From an uncultured Bacilli bacterium (GTDB lineage Bacteria; Bacillota_I; Bacilli_A; RF39; UBA660): a stretch of DNA of 24,581 nucleotides. A program made the translations under genes and the position numbers. The notes under the pieces were generated by a model that was not told the origin of the DNA, ran no database searches, and saw only the letters and a list, made by a program, of their open reading frames with translations. Below, one piece after another: positions 7,476 through 14,505 of this stretch (the stretch's first letter is position 1; every line of letters starts with the position of its first letter). The stretch lies in NCBI GenBank assembly GCA_947853245.1, contig CANTWP010000076.1, forward strand, positions 1-24,581. The letters are read 5' to 3'.

Positions 7476-7516
7476 TAAAAAATCTAATTCATTATTTAAT
7501 GTGAATTAGATCTTTT
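7476..7516 (-). terminator. rpoZ terminator built from its last codons
   Basis: Ten-base-pair stem: ATCTAATTCA (7482-7491) with TGAATTAGAT (7502-7511), ten-base loop, then TTTTTT on the minus strand. The 5' arm encodes the Asp-Leu-Ile-His end of RpoZ and the stop codon is in the loop. Confidence 0.8.
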
Positions 7517-7686
7517 GAAACTTCTTCTAATGCTCTACCAATATTTTTAGTAGATTTATATTCATTTTCACGCATTTGATAATGTTCGGTTGCCTCAATT
7601 TCTTTAACTCTTTTTGATACTAAATTTACTAATAAATATTTTGAGCCAACTTTAACTAGTAATTTATCTATAGATGGATATATCAT
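7492..7686 (-). CDS. rpoZ: RNA polymerase omega subunit
   Basis: A 64-residue protein matching the Firmicutes omega subunit: MIYPSIDKLLVKVGSKYLLVNLVSKRVKEIE (compare the Bacillus pattern PSID-x-L-x-x-K-x-x-SKY-x-LV-x-x-(S/A)-(A/K)-RR-(A/V)-(R/K)-(E/Q)) followed by a short polar stretch and the conserved IGRALEEV near the end. Omega stabilises assembly of beta-prime into the polymerase core. Length is normal. The start follows AAGGAGGC. It lies 82 bases downstream of pdp with its own good promoter, and ends in a hairpin that overlaps its coding end. In many Firmicutes rpoZ sits with gmk and priA; here it is between pdp and recX, so the neighbourhood is rearranged. Confidence 0.9.
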   Translation of the reverse strand: MIYPSIDKLLVKVGSKYLLVNLVSKRVKEIEATEHYQMRENEYKSTKNIGRALEEVSKDLIHIK

Positions 7687-7706
7687 TTTAGCCTCCTTCT
7701 ATACCT

Positions 7707-7735
7707 ATAATATAATATATTCTTATTTACTTCAA
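7707..7735 (-). promoter_or_regulatory. rpoZ promoter
   Basis: Minus-strand -35 TTGAAG (7730-7735), 17-base spacer, -10 TATTAT (7707-7712), ending about 20 bases before the start codon. No terminator is visible between pdp and this promoter, so some read-through from pdp is possible. Confidence 0.6.
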
Positions 7736-7768
7736 CCAATTGTAAATAATTTGACATATATTTACATT

Positions 7769-9043
7769 CTATTCAATTACTTCTTTAATTAAACTTGGTA
7801 TCTCTCCCACTTCACTAGTAATTTCAAAACAATTAAGTAATCTATTTATTTCTAGATCAATATCATTTATATATACTTTAGCAATTTCTTCATCTTTTAA
7901 AACATAATCACCGATTTGTTTTAAAAGTAAAATTCCGACTTGATGATCAATCTTATCATCTTTGAGTTTTCTACCACCACCAATGTCTTTAACAATATTT
8001 CCTAAACCTAAAGCATCGATTCTTTTAAGAAATCCTGTTTCTTTACTTTTTAATGATATTACATTCTGACTTAGATTAAGAGTATCAATATTACCATGTT
8101 GAGCTTTGACAAATTCAAAAAACTTTTTTAAGCCTTCCCTATTTTTTAATTTTGTAATAACCAGTTTTTTTGCTTCTTTATAATCCATTTGTAAACCTAA
8201 AGCAACCATATAAGCCCCTAATGTTATAACAAGTTCATTTACATCGTCTGGTCCTTTACCTCTTAATGTATTAATACTTTCCATTACTTCTAAAGAATTA
8301 CCAATAGCACGACCTAAAGGTCTATCCATATCTGTTATAACACATATAACTTTACGATCATATTCTTTACCAATTTTTATCATAAGATTAGCTAGTTTTC
8401 TAGCATCCTCTATATTATTTACTAAAGCTCCATTACCGACTTTAACATCTAATACTATACTATCTGCACCGCTCGCTATTTTTTTACTCATAATACTAGA
8501 AGCAATAAGAGGAATAGACGCTACTGTTCCAGTAATATCACGTAAAGCATATATCTTTTTATCAGCAGGTACTAAATACCCCATTTGACTAACAACCGCT
8601 ACCCCAACATCATTAACCTGCTTGATAAAATCTTCAAAACTCATCTCAACCTTAAAACCTTCAATTGATTCTAATTTATCAATAGTTCCACCAGTATGAC
8701 CCAAACCTCGGCCACTCATTTTTGCTACTTTGACACCACAAGCCGCTACTAAAGGAGCTAGTATCAAAGTAGTCTTATCTCCTATTCCACCCGTAGAATG
8801 TTTATCTACAACTTGACCTGTAATAGCGCTTAAATCAATTGTGTCACCACTACGAATCATAATATCTGTTAAATCAAATACTTCTTCATCAGTCATACCA
8901 TTTAATACAATCGCCATAAGTAATGAGCTCATTTGATAATCTGGTATTTGCCCATTAACATAATTCATCACAGCATATTCTATTTCTTGATATTCTAATC
9001 TTTTATTTAATCTTTTCTTATCTATTATCTCTAGTATATTCAT
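7769..9043 (-). CDS. pdp: Pyrimidine-nucleoside phosphorylase
   Basis: A 424-residue protein with the full signature of the thymidine/pyrimidine phosphorylase family: helical N-terminal domain with MTDEEVFDLTDIMIRSGD (about 50-67), the phosphate-binding VVDKHSTGGIGDKTT (78-92), and MSGRGLGHTGGTIDKLESI (109-127), which forms part of the nucleoside site. It splits uridine, deoxyuridine or thymidine with phosphate into base and (deoxy)ribose-1-phosphate, allowing pyrimidine salvage and sugar use in the cytoplasm. Length is the usual 430 or so. The C-terminal alpha/beta domain is present, though its DIGGGRKLKDDKIDHQVG stretch carries an inserted Lys compared with common sequences. The start has only a modest ribosome binding site (GGTGA). 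No deoxyribose aldolase or nucleoside transporter neighbours it, unlike the common deo-type clusters. Confidence 0.93.
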   Translation of the reverse strand: MNILEIIDKKRLNKRLEYQEIEYAVMNYVNGQIPDYQMSSLLMAIVLNGMTDEEVFDLTDIMIRSGDTIDLSAITGQVVDKHSTGGIGDKTTLILAPLVAACGVKVAKMSGRGLGHTGGTIDKLESIEGFKVEMSFEDFIKQVNDVGVAVVSQMGYLVPADKKIYALRDITGTVASIPLIASSIMSKKIASGADSIVLDVKVGNGALVNNIEDARKLANLMIKIGKEYDRKVICVITDMDRPLGRAIGNSLEVMESINTLRGKGPDDVNELVITLGAYMVALGLQMDYKEAKKLVITKLKNREGLKKFFEFVKAQHGNIDTLNLSQNVISLKSKETGFLKRIDALGLGNIVKDIGGGRKLKDDKIDHQVGILLLKQIGDYVLKDEEIAKVYINDIDLEINRLLNCFEITSEVGEIPSLIKEVIE

Positions 9044-9065
9044 ATTATCACCATAATCATTATAT

Positions 9066-9098
9066 CAAAAAAATAGTAGTTCCACTACTATTTTTTCA
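9066..9098 (-). terminator. Terminator after the XRE gene
   Basis: Stem AAAAAATAGTAGT (9068-9080) with ACTACTATTTTTT (9084-9096) and a three-base loop, then TTTTTTT on the minus strand. The stop codon of the 118-residue XRE gene is inside the stem. It separates that gene from pdp. Confidence 0.85.
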
Positions 9099-9444
9099 TT
9101 CTCCTAGCAATTAATTCAACAGTTCTTTTATGATCTGCTATTAATCTATTATATAAGTCAGTATATTTTTTAAACTCACTTATTATACTTAAGTCTTCCT
9201 TAGCAATATAAACATTATATTCCTCTTCATCTTCGCAAATTACAGAAGTTTCACGTCCTAATAAATAATCTGGCTTAACTTCTAATACTTCTAATAATTG
9301 AATAAAGTTTTCAAGAGTAGGAATCCTAGTACCATTTTCGTAACCACAAATTGAGACTTTTGATACTCCTAAAATGTCTCCTAATTCTTTTTGCGTAAGA
9401 TTCATATTTTTTCTTGCTTCTTTAATTCTTTCACCAATGATCAT
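9088..9444 (-). CDS. XRE-family transcriptional repressor (118 residues)
   Basis: Residues 3-60 are a classical Cro/CI-type helix-turn-helix: GERIKEARKNMNLTQKELGDILGVSKVSICGYENGTRIPTLENFIQLLEVLEVKPDYLLG. Tandem helices hold the LTQKELGDILGVSKVSICGYE core. The remaining 58 residues are acidic then helical with heptad-like hydrophobics (about 80-117), probably for dimerisation. It is transcribed divergently from a smaller XRE gene at 9580, and the 135 bases between contain a perfect palindrome and related half sites, suggesting auto- or cross-regulation. ATG at 9444 follows CGGAGG. The target beyond this region is unknown. No integrase, replication or phage gene is near, so a prophage remnant is unlikely on present evidence. 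Confidence 0.85.
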   Translation of the reverse strand: MIIGERIKEARKNMNLTQKELGDILGVSKVSICGYENGTRIPTLENFIQLLEVLEVKPDYLLGRETSVICEDEEEYNVYIAKEDLSIISEFKKYTDLYNRLIADHKRTVELIARRMKK

Positions 9445-9474
9445 ATAATCCTCCGTAATCTATTTGTTAACATC

Positions 9475-9502
9475 ATTATAACAACTAATTATTCATTTGA
9501 AA
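9475..9502 (-). promoter_or_regulatory. Promoter of the 118-residue XRE gene
   Basis: Minus-strand -10 TATAAT (9475-9480) with a TTTCAA -35 (9497-9502) at 16 bases. A GTTAAC hexamer lies just downstream of the -10 (9466-9471) and the larger palindrome 9504-9515 abuts the -35. Confidence 0.5.
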
Positions 9503-9503
9503 C

Positions 9504-9515
9504 AAAGTTAACTTT
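9504..9515. promoter_or_regulatory. Palindrome AAAGTTAACTTT, likely XRE operator
   Basis: A perfect 12-base palindrome between the two divergent XRE promoters. Related sequences flank it: GTTAAC at 9466-9471 and AAGTT-N6-AACTT at 9535-9550, overlapping the plus-strand promoter. Three related sites around two divergent promoters is the arrangement of a CI/Cro-type switch; which protein binds is not shown. Confidence 0.45.
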
Positions 9516-9531
9516 TAGATAATTGTTCCTA

Positions 9532-9560
9532 TTGAAGTTAATAACAACTTAATATATAAT
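9532..9560 (+). promoter_or_regulatory. Promoter of the 66-residue XRE gene
   Basis: -35 TTGAAG (9532-9537), 17-base spacer, perfect -10 TATAAT (9555-9560), then GGTGAGGAGTG and the start codon. The spacer overlaps the AAGTT-N6-AACTT dyad. Confidence 0.75.
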
Positions 9561-9579
9561 ATTGGTGAGGAGTGATTAA

Positions 9580-9780
9580 ATGGGTAATTTAAAGGATATT
9601 CGCATAGAAAATAGTCTGACTTGTCAGGATATGGCCGATACTTTAAGAATAAGTAAATCATATTACTGGCAAATAGAAAATAATTCACGAAAATTATCTT
9701 ATGAAATGGCTGTTAAAATAGCATCCATTTTCAAAACAACGCCAGACAAGATATTCTATGAAGAATATAAACAAAAATAG
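9580..9780 (+). CDS. Small XRE-family regulator (66 residues)
   Basis: A 66-residue protein that is essentially one helix-turn-helix domain: LKDIRIENSLTCQDMADTLRISKSYYWQIENNSRKLSYEMAVKIASIFKTTPDKIFYEE. The usual TQ-x-x-(L/M)-A is CQDMA, and the recognition helix is KSYYWQIENNSR. This size and layout is that of Cro-like or YozG/PlcR-minimal regulators that act as dimers. A strong promoter (9532-9560) and a good GAGGAG ribosome binding site suggest efficient expression unless repressed. It is divergent from the larger XRE gene. After the stop, 9781-9852 holds no gene, only an AT-only inverted repeat. Confidence 0.85.
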   Translation: MGNLKDIRIENSLTCQDMADTLRISKSYYWQIENNSRKLSYEMAVKIASIFKTTPDKIFYEEYKQK

Positions 9781-9805
9781 TCAAGTCATTTAAGCAGTAC
9801 CCAAT

Positions 9806-9829
9806 ATAATATATTACATAATATATTAT
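9806..9829 (+). repeat. AT-only inverted repeat after the small XRE gene
   Basis: Eleven-base arms (9806-9816 and 9819-9829) separated by CA. It might act as a weak 3' hairpin for the XRE transcript, but it contains only A and T and has no T tract, so it may be chance in such AT-rich DNA. Confidence 0.3.
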
Positions 9830-9852
9830 TTATAATTTTCAATCTTTTATAA

Positions 9853-9903
9853 CAAAAAAACAGATATATTGAATTAAAATTCTAATACATCTGCTTTTTT
9901 TAA
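9853..9903 (-). terminator. Terminator after the ligase gene
   Basis: A long imperfect stem pairs 9861-9875 with 9879-9893 (outer CAGAT/ATCTG), followed by seven T residues on the minus strand. It begins at the ligase stop codon. Confidence 0.8.
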
Positions 9904-11615
9904 ATATCTTTATCGAGTTCTTTATAATTTATTTTACCAATCATTGTTTTTGGAAGAGATTTCCTAAATTCAAATTCTTTGGGAATCATATAACGAGCTA
10001 AATTTTTTTCACAATAATCTTTTATTTCTTTTTTGACTTGATACGTAGGTTCTACTTTATCCGCTAATACAATGTAAGCTTTAGGGACCTGAACTTTATA
10101 CGGATGTGGAATACCTACTACACCACAGTTAGAAACAAGTGGATGCTTCATAATAACTTCTTCTATATGAGAAGGATAAACATTATATCCTGATACTATA
10201 ATCATTCTCTTTAATCGCTGAACAAAAAATAATACACCATCTTCATCCATATAACCTAGATCACCAGAATGAACCCAATACTTATCATCATGTACTCTAA
10301 TGATATTGTTAGTTTCCGTAGGATCATTTAAATAACCAGGCATAATTGTAGGTCCACTAATACAGATCTCTCCTACTTCACCAGGAGCAACTTCTATTCC
10401 TGTATTAGGTTCCATTATTTTAATAATATTACCAGGTAATGGTATACCAACACTTCCTAATTTATCTGATCCTTTAGAACCAATACAAATAGGTCCAGTT
10501 GTCTCTGTCATACCATAACCTTGCATTATATTGGTATCACAATTATGCTCCTTTAAAAACTTATTTACCTGTTTGTTTTTAACAATATTTAAACTATCAC
10601 CACCACTTACTACATATTTGACATATGACATATCTACATTATCCATATAAGCATTTTCTATTAAAGCCTCAAACAATGTAGGAACACCAGCTATGACAGT
10701 TGGACGATATTTTTTTAACATCTTATCAAATCTTTTAGCATCAAATTGTGGAATTAAAATAGCATTTGCTCCTAAACAAAGTGGTGCATGAATACAAACA
10801 ACTAATCCAAAACAATGAAATAATGGTAAAATTGATAAAAATGAATCAGAAGGTCCTATCTTAGGAAATATAATTTTAGCTTGTTCAATAACGGAATTGA
10901 TATTGCCATTAGTAAGTGTAATATTCTTTGGTGTACCAGTTGTTCCACCACTATGTAAAATAACTGCAATATCATCTTTACCTTTAGGTACTAAAACATC
11001 CTCTATATATTTATGACCGCGCTCTATAAAATCATGCCATCTAATGTATTTTTCACTTTTACTAGGATAACTTATTTTATGACTCTTAGTTACATAATAA
11101 CATAAACTTAATAACTTTGGCATAGAATCTGATGCTGAAACTATAATAGTCTTATAAACTTTAGTATCATCAATAATTTTTTTTATTTTATCATAACATA
11201 AATCCATTGCTAATAACAAAACACTATTAGTAGACTGTAAAGAAAACTTCATTTCCTCTTCTGCTGATAGTGGATGTAACATATTGGCAATAGCCCCTAT
11301 CTTGTTAACAGCATAAAAACTAATAACAGCTTCTGGGGTATTAGCCATACAAATGGTAACTACATCACCTTCTCTAACTCCCTGAGATTTTAATGCCCGA
11401 GCACAAAAATCAATTTGATTAAAAAAATTCTGAAAATTCATCTTATTATTAAAGTAGTTTATAGCAAGCAAATTATTATTGTACTCATTACATTTAACTA
11501 AATATTCATAAATCGATAAAGTTGGCACTTCTATACCGCGTTCATCTTTTTTATAAAATTTATACCAAGGATATATTTCTTTTGTTAATTTTTTTATTTT
11601 ATCAAATATATTCAT
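9900..11615 (-). CDS. AMP-forming acyl-CoA synthetase-like ligase
   Basis: A 571-residue member of the adenylate-forming (ANL) family. Visible motifs: the P-loop HSGGTTGTPK (221-230), the adenine-site GYGMTET (366-372), the ribose-binding Asp in HSGDLGYM (449-456), the hinge region RLKRMIIVSGYNVYP (467-481) and the catalytic Lys in KTMIGKINY (about 561). The set is complete, so the enzyme should activate a carboxylate with ATP to an acyl-adenylate and then a thioester, probably with CoA. The GYNVYPSHIEEVI form is typical of long- and medium-chain fatty-acid CoA ligases; the actual substrate is not readable. It is divergent from a TetR-type regulator with twin dyads in the gap, so it is probably controlled by it in response to a fatty acid or acyl-CoA. 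The start has a TGGAGGG ribosome binding site. Confidence 0.88.
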   Translation of the reverse strand: MNIFDKIKKLTKEIYPWYKFYKKDERGIEVPTLSIYEYLVKCNEYNNNLLAINYFNNKMNFQNFFNQIDFCARALKSQGVREGDVVTICMANTPEAVISFYAVNKIGAIANMLHPLSAEEEMKFSLQSTNSVLLLAMDLCYDKIKKIIDDTKVYKTIIVSASDSMPKLLSLCYYVTKSHKISYPSKSEKYIRWHDFIERGHKYIEDVLVPKGKDDIAVILHSGGTTGTPKNITLTNGNINSVIEQAKIIFPKIGPSDSFLSILPLFHCFGLVVCIHAPLCLGANAILIPQFDAKRFDKMLKKYRPTVIAGVPTLFEALIENAYMDNVDMSYVKYVVSGGDSLNIVKNKQVNKFLKEHNCDTNIMQGYGMTETTGPICIGSKGSDKLGSVGIPLPGNIIKIMEPNTGIEVAPGEVGEICISGPTIMPGYLNDPTETNNIIRVHDDKYWVHSGDLGYMDEDGVLFFVQRLKRMIIVSGYNVYPSHIEEVIMKHPLVSNCGVVGIPHPYKVQVPKAYIVLADKVEPTYQVKKEIKDYCEKNLARYMIPKEFEFRKSLPKTMIGKINYKELDKDI

Positions 11616-11639
11616 ACTATCCCTCCAATTATTAAACGT

Positions 11640-11659
11640 TTTGTTGAATATTTTACAAA
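11640..11659. promoter_or_regulatory. Candidate TetR operator, site 1
   Basis: TTTGTTGAATATTTTACAAA is a near-palindrome (arms TTTGT/ACAAA) between the ligase -10 and its ribosome binding site. Site 2 at 11711-11730 matches it at 16 of 20 positions. Binding here would block ligase transcription. Confidence 0.45.
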
Positions 11660-11662
11660 TGT

Positions 11663-11692
11663 ATTATATAATAAAAATATAAGGAGTATCAA
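11663..11692 (-). promoter_or_regulatory. Promoter of the ligase gene
   Basis: Minus-strand -35 TTGATA (11687-11692), 18-base spacer, perfect -10 TATAAT (11663-11668). Candidate operator 1 lies just downstream. Confidence 0.6.
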
Positions 11693-11710
11693 TCATCATT
11701 GTTATTACTT

Positions 11711-11730
11711 TTTGTTAAATGTTAAACAAA
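11711..11730. promoter_or_regulatory. Candidate TetR operator, site 2
   Basis: TTTGTTAAATGTTAAACAAA is a near-palindrome (TTTGTT/AACAAA) just upstream of, or at, the start of the TetR-type gene. It matches site 1 at 16 of 20 positions, 71 bases away, as expected for a divergently placed regulator controlling both genes. Confidence 0.45.
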
Positions 11731-11753
11731 GATTGATTATGTGTTATAAAATT

Positions 11754-12317
11754 ATGGATAGAAGAATTAAATATACTAAAAATATAATTAAAGAAACTTT
11801 TTTTGATTTATTAGAAAAAAAAGAAATTAATCATATAACTGTTAGTGAAATATGTCAAATAGCTGATATAAATCGCGCCACTTTCTATAGATATTATCTA
11901 GATGTTTATGATCTATTAGATAAAATTGAATACGAATTTATCGAAGATTTAAAAGCTGCAACGAAACAAGGAAATGAAGAGCAATACACTATTACATCAT
12001 TTGCTAAACAATTACTAGAAATTTTTATCAAAAATAAACAATTAGTTAGAATTTTATTTAATTCTAAGAATACGATTAGATGTTTAAATGATATTTTAGA
12101 AATTGCTTACTATCACTGTAAAAAAGTTTGGGAATATGAATTTCCAAACATCAAAGAAGAAGACATAGAATATGCTACTGTATTTATATTTAATGGAGCG
12201 TTAGGAATTATTAACTTTTGGATTCAAAATGATTTTGATAAAAATATTGATGAAATATCTCTTTTAATAACCAAGTTATCATATAATGGAATCAAAAGAT
12301 TTATCTATAAAAAATAA
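11754..12317 (+). CDS. TetR/AcrR-type transcriptional regulator
   Basis: From ATG 11754 the product is 187 residues. Its N-terminus, RRIKYTKNIIKETFFDLLEKKEINHITVSEICQIADINRATFYRYYLDVYDLLDKIE (about 3-59), is the TetR-type helix-turn-helix, with the ITVSEIC-x-x-A-x-INR-x-TFYRYY core. The rest is a helical ligand-binding part of the small, DhaS-like subgroup (TetR_C_8-like). The start is uncertain: the frame is open upstream to TTG 11712 with another ATG at 11739, and none has a good ribosome binding site. An AAGGAG at 11681-11686 is too far from all of them. I chose 11754 because it gives a normal TetR N-terminus and leaves dyad 11711-11730 upstream. It is divergent from the ligase gene, its likely target. 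Confidence 0.8.
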   Translation: MDRRIKYTKNIIKETFFDLLEKKEINHITVSEICQIADINRATFYRYYLDVYDLLDKIEYEFIEDLKAATKQGNEEQYTITSFAKQLLEIFIKNKQLVRILFNSKNTIRCLNDILEIAYYHCKKVWEYEFPNIKEEDIEYATVFIFNGALGIINFWIQNDFDKNIDEISLLITKLSYNGIKRFIYKK

Positions 12318-12346
12318 AGAGTTTATTAAACAAGTAAACTCTTTTC
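12314..12346. terminator. Bidirectional terminator
   Basis: Stem AAAGAGTTTA (12316-12325) with TAAACTCTTT (12335-12344), with T tracts on the exit side of both strands. It ends the convergent TetR-type (plus) and CmpB-like (minus) genes. Confidence 0.85.
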
Positions 12347-12349
12347 TAG

Positions 12350-13012
12350 TTATTTAATTTTTTTTAACTCTTTAATTTTAACTTGAAATTTAGGGAAAGC
12401 ATTGGATAAATGTCTATTCAAAATATTCTTATGTTTTAATATTTCATGAACTTTATTAGTTATTTCTTCAGTACTGTCTTTGGCAACCTTTTTAACTGTT
12501 TTACTAAATCCTGCGATTATCTTAAATGAAATTATGTTATCAACTAAATATATAATCAATAAAATATTAGCAAGTATTATCAAAGTTATATTTGATAATA
12601 AATTAATTTTAGATACAAAGAAAGGATTTAAAACATACATTACTAAACAAGCTAAAATACCAAATGGTAACATAGTTTCTAAGCAAATTCGACCATTAAT
12701 ATTAAACTTTTTATTACTATAATCCCACCATCTAGCGTGAAATAATTTTTCCATCACTAAACTAGTAAAATACTCTAGTAATGCACAAATCAATATAGCT
12801 TTTAACAATAACGCTACTGGATCATCAATACTATTTTCAAGTAAAATAATTATTAATAAACAACCATAACCATATATAGGACAATAAGGTCCAATTAGAA
12901 ATCCCCTATTAACAAATTTCTTTTTCTGAAAGAAAGTTACAACTACTTCCATTGACCAACCTATAAAAGAATAAATCATAAAAAGAATAATATACTTCGC
13001 TACAACTATCAT
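12350..13012 (-). CDS. CmpB-like putative ABC-transporter permease family membrane protein
   Basis: A 220-residue protein with about five membrane helices. The N-terminal part, FMIYSFIGWSMEVVVTFFQKKKFVNRGFLIGPYCPIYGYGCLLIIILL (about 11-58), is the hallmark of a widespread Firmicutes family annotated as putative ABC-transporter type IV (CmpB-like): S-x-x-GW-x-x-E, then (V/R)NRGFL-x-GP-x-CPIYG-x-G. A middle block EYFTSLVMEKLFHARWWDYSNKKFNINGRICLE (about 80-112) is also family-typical. The biochemical function is not established. It starts 8 bases after the lipid-kinase-like gene, and its AGAGGT ribosome binding site overlaps that gene's stop, so the two are co-translated. The C-terminal 50 residues are basic and helical. 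Confidence 0.8.
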   Translation of the reverse strand: MIVVAKYIILFMIYSFIGWSMEVVVTFFQKKKFVNRGFLIGPYCPIYGYGCLLIIILLENSIDDPVALLLKAILICALLEYFTSLVMEKLFHARWWDYSNKKFNINGRICLETMLPFGILACLVMYVLNPFFVSKINLLSNITLIILANILLIIYLVDNIISFKIIAGFSKTVKKVAKDSTEEITNKVHEILKHKNILNRHLSNAFPKFQVKIKELKKIK

Positions 13013-13020
13013 AAATACCT

Positions 13021-13935
13021 CTATCTAAACAATTTATCAACGTATTTTGTTGGTACTAACATACTATTATCAGAATTAACATTAATTTTTATTTTACAAC
13101 TATTTAATTTTAATTCTTCACCATCGATACACCAAGAAGTACTCTTATTATCATTAAATGTTATATCTACATGACTAGTTCTATAAAATTCTATAAGTGG
13201 ATTATTCTCTATTTTTGAACTAAAAACATAATAAAGCACTTTTAAAAGCTCTAATTTAGAAAATGCTTTAATAAACGCTACTTCTAGCATATGATCATTT
13301 AATTTAATATCTTTATAAATATTCTTTTTACCACCAATAACACTAGCATTAGAAATAAATATATAAGAATAAATCCCATGATAAGTTTTACCATTTATTT
13401 TATAACGTAGATCAAACTTTTCCGTTTTTTTAGGTATCTCTTTAATTCCTTGTATAATATATGCCAAATGACCAAATTTTCTTTTTAAAGCTTGTGGTGT
13501 TATATATGGTATAGTAGTCAAACTACCCAAAGTGACTACATATACAAAAGGATGATTATTGATCGAACCTATGTCGTATTTACATCTTACACCACTTAAT
13601 AATATATCCAAATTTTTAACATAGTCTTTAGTATATCCTAACATATGCCCAACATCATTCGTAGTTCCTAGTGGTAATATACCCACTAAAAGACGATCTT
13701 CCCTTTCTAAGTTGCCTTTTATGACTTCATTAAGTGTACCATCGCCACCAGCACATATCACTAAATCAGGATGCCCCAAGCCCTTTATTATCTTAGTAGC
13801 ATCACCATGTTTCTTAGTATAAATTAATTCTAAATCATAATCATATTTCTTTAAAATCGTATAAAAGTCTTCTATACACTCTTTATCTTTCGTTTTACCA
13901 CTAACTGGATTATAAATAACAACACATTTTTTCAC
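13021..13935 (-). CDS. Diacylglycerol kinase-family lipid kinase
   Basis: A protein of the DgkB/YegS/sphingosine-kinase family. It has the N-terminal nucleotide-binding domain with YNPVSG, LVICAGGDGTLNEV (GGDGT is the ATP-binding signature) and LPLGTTNDVGHML, followed by a beta-sandwich C-terminal domain with SNASVIGGKK and a terminal STSWCIDGEEL (usual D-GE motif). It is expected to phosphorylate a lipid such as diacylglycerol at the cytoplasmic membrane face, recycling it into phospholipid synthesis. The open frame begins at GTG 13944. I prefer GTG 13935, giving MKKCVVIYNPVSG (304 residues), because AGGTGA is then placed 5 bases upstream. It forms a tight two-gene operon with the CmpB-like gene. 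An inverted repeat ATACAAT/ATTGTAT (13956-13962, 13974-13980) lies upstream. Confidence 0.88.
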   Translation of the reverse strand: MKKCVVIYNPVSGKTKDKECIEDFYTILKKYDYDLELIYTKKHGDATKIIKGLGHPDLVICAGGDGTLNEVIKGNLEREDRLLVGILPLGTTNDVGHMLGYTKDYVKNLDILLSGVRCKYDIGSINNHPFVYVVTLGSLTTIPYITPQALKRKFGHLAYIIQGIKEIPKKTEKFDLRYKINGKTYHGIYSYIFISNASVIGGKKNIYKDIKLNDHMLEVAFIKAFSKLELLKVLYYVFSSKIENNPLIEFYRTSHVDITFNDNKSTSWCIDGEELKLNSCKIKINVNSDNSMLVPTKYVDKLFR

Positions 13936-14018
13936 CAAAATCACCTACTTTATTTATACAATCTTATGTATTTATTGTATCTTAAATACTTATAAATTTC
14001 AATGAAAAAAATATGAAA

Positions 14019-14495
14019 TTATTTATTTTCTAGTTTCATATCTTTTATTTTTCTTTGTTTTAACATAATATCCCATTTTTCAAACGTCGAACTTATCCAA
14101 TTAAAATCATTTGTATCTTCAATCGCATATTCTACGATAACATAGTTATTAAGCTTTTTATTAGTAATTATCATTTGCCAACGGTAGCATTGTTCTCGAT
14201 CTTTATTTATAGTTTTTTCAATATCAATATTACTATCATCGATATATTGATTAAATAAAACCCAAAAGACTTTATCATATATTACTCTTCTAAATTCACC
14301 ACCAATAGCTAAATTTTTAGAAAAAGTGTAAGTGTCTGTGTTAATATTCAATGAAAATAAATTTTGATTCTTACTATTATAACTGGTTCCTAAATTTATT
14401 TTTACTACACCTGATATCTCAAAAACATTAACGAAATTATCTATAATACTAACAATCTGAAAACATTTACTATCTATTATCTCTGTATTGAACAT
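14019..14495 (-). CDS. Protein of unknown function (158 residues)
   Basis: I do not recognise this protein. It has no signal peptide or membrane helix and looks like a soluble mixed alpha/beta protein. The first 70 residues alternate hydrophobic and polar residues as in beta strands (QIVSIIDNFVNVFEISGVVKINLG). A Trp-containing middle follows (KVFWVLFNQYI), and then a Lys-rich C-terminus (KQRKIKDMKLENK). It starts 10 bases after the stop of the ZIP transporter gene with a strong AGGGGGG ribosome binding site, so it is almost certainly co-transcribed with it and may relate to metal handling, but that is only context. An imperfect AATTTCA/TGAAATT hairpin follows the stop and may be a weak terminator. 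Confidence 0.7.
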   Translation of the reverse strand: MFNTEIIDSKCFQIVSIIDNFVNVFEISGVVKINLGTSYNSKNQNLFSLNINTDTYTFSKNLAIGGEFRRVIYDKVFWVLFNQYIDDSNIDIEKTINKDREQCYRWQMIITNKKLNNYVIVEYAIEDTNDFNWISSTFEKWDIMLKQRKIKDMKLENK

Positions 14496-14505
14496 AGATT
14501 CCCCC

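Noticed and set aside
9088..9780. XRE pair as evidence of a prophage
   Set aside because: No integrase, terminase, capsid or replication gene is nearby; the neighbours are housekeeping genes.
9781..9852. AT-only inverted repeat considered as an attachment site or origin element
   Set aside because: It contains only A and T, no iterons or DnaA-type boxes accompany it, and no integrase or replication gene is near.
12480..12722. An 80-codon plus-strand open frame inside the CmpB-like gene
   Set aside because: It is antisense to a clear family member and has no start signal.
13956..13980. Inverted repeat ATACAAT/ATTGTAT upstream of the lipid kinase as an operator
   Set aside because: Seven-base AT-rich arms around an eleven-base gap are likely by chance in this composition, and no matching copy was seen elsewhere in the window.
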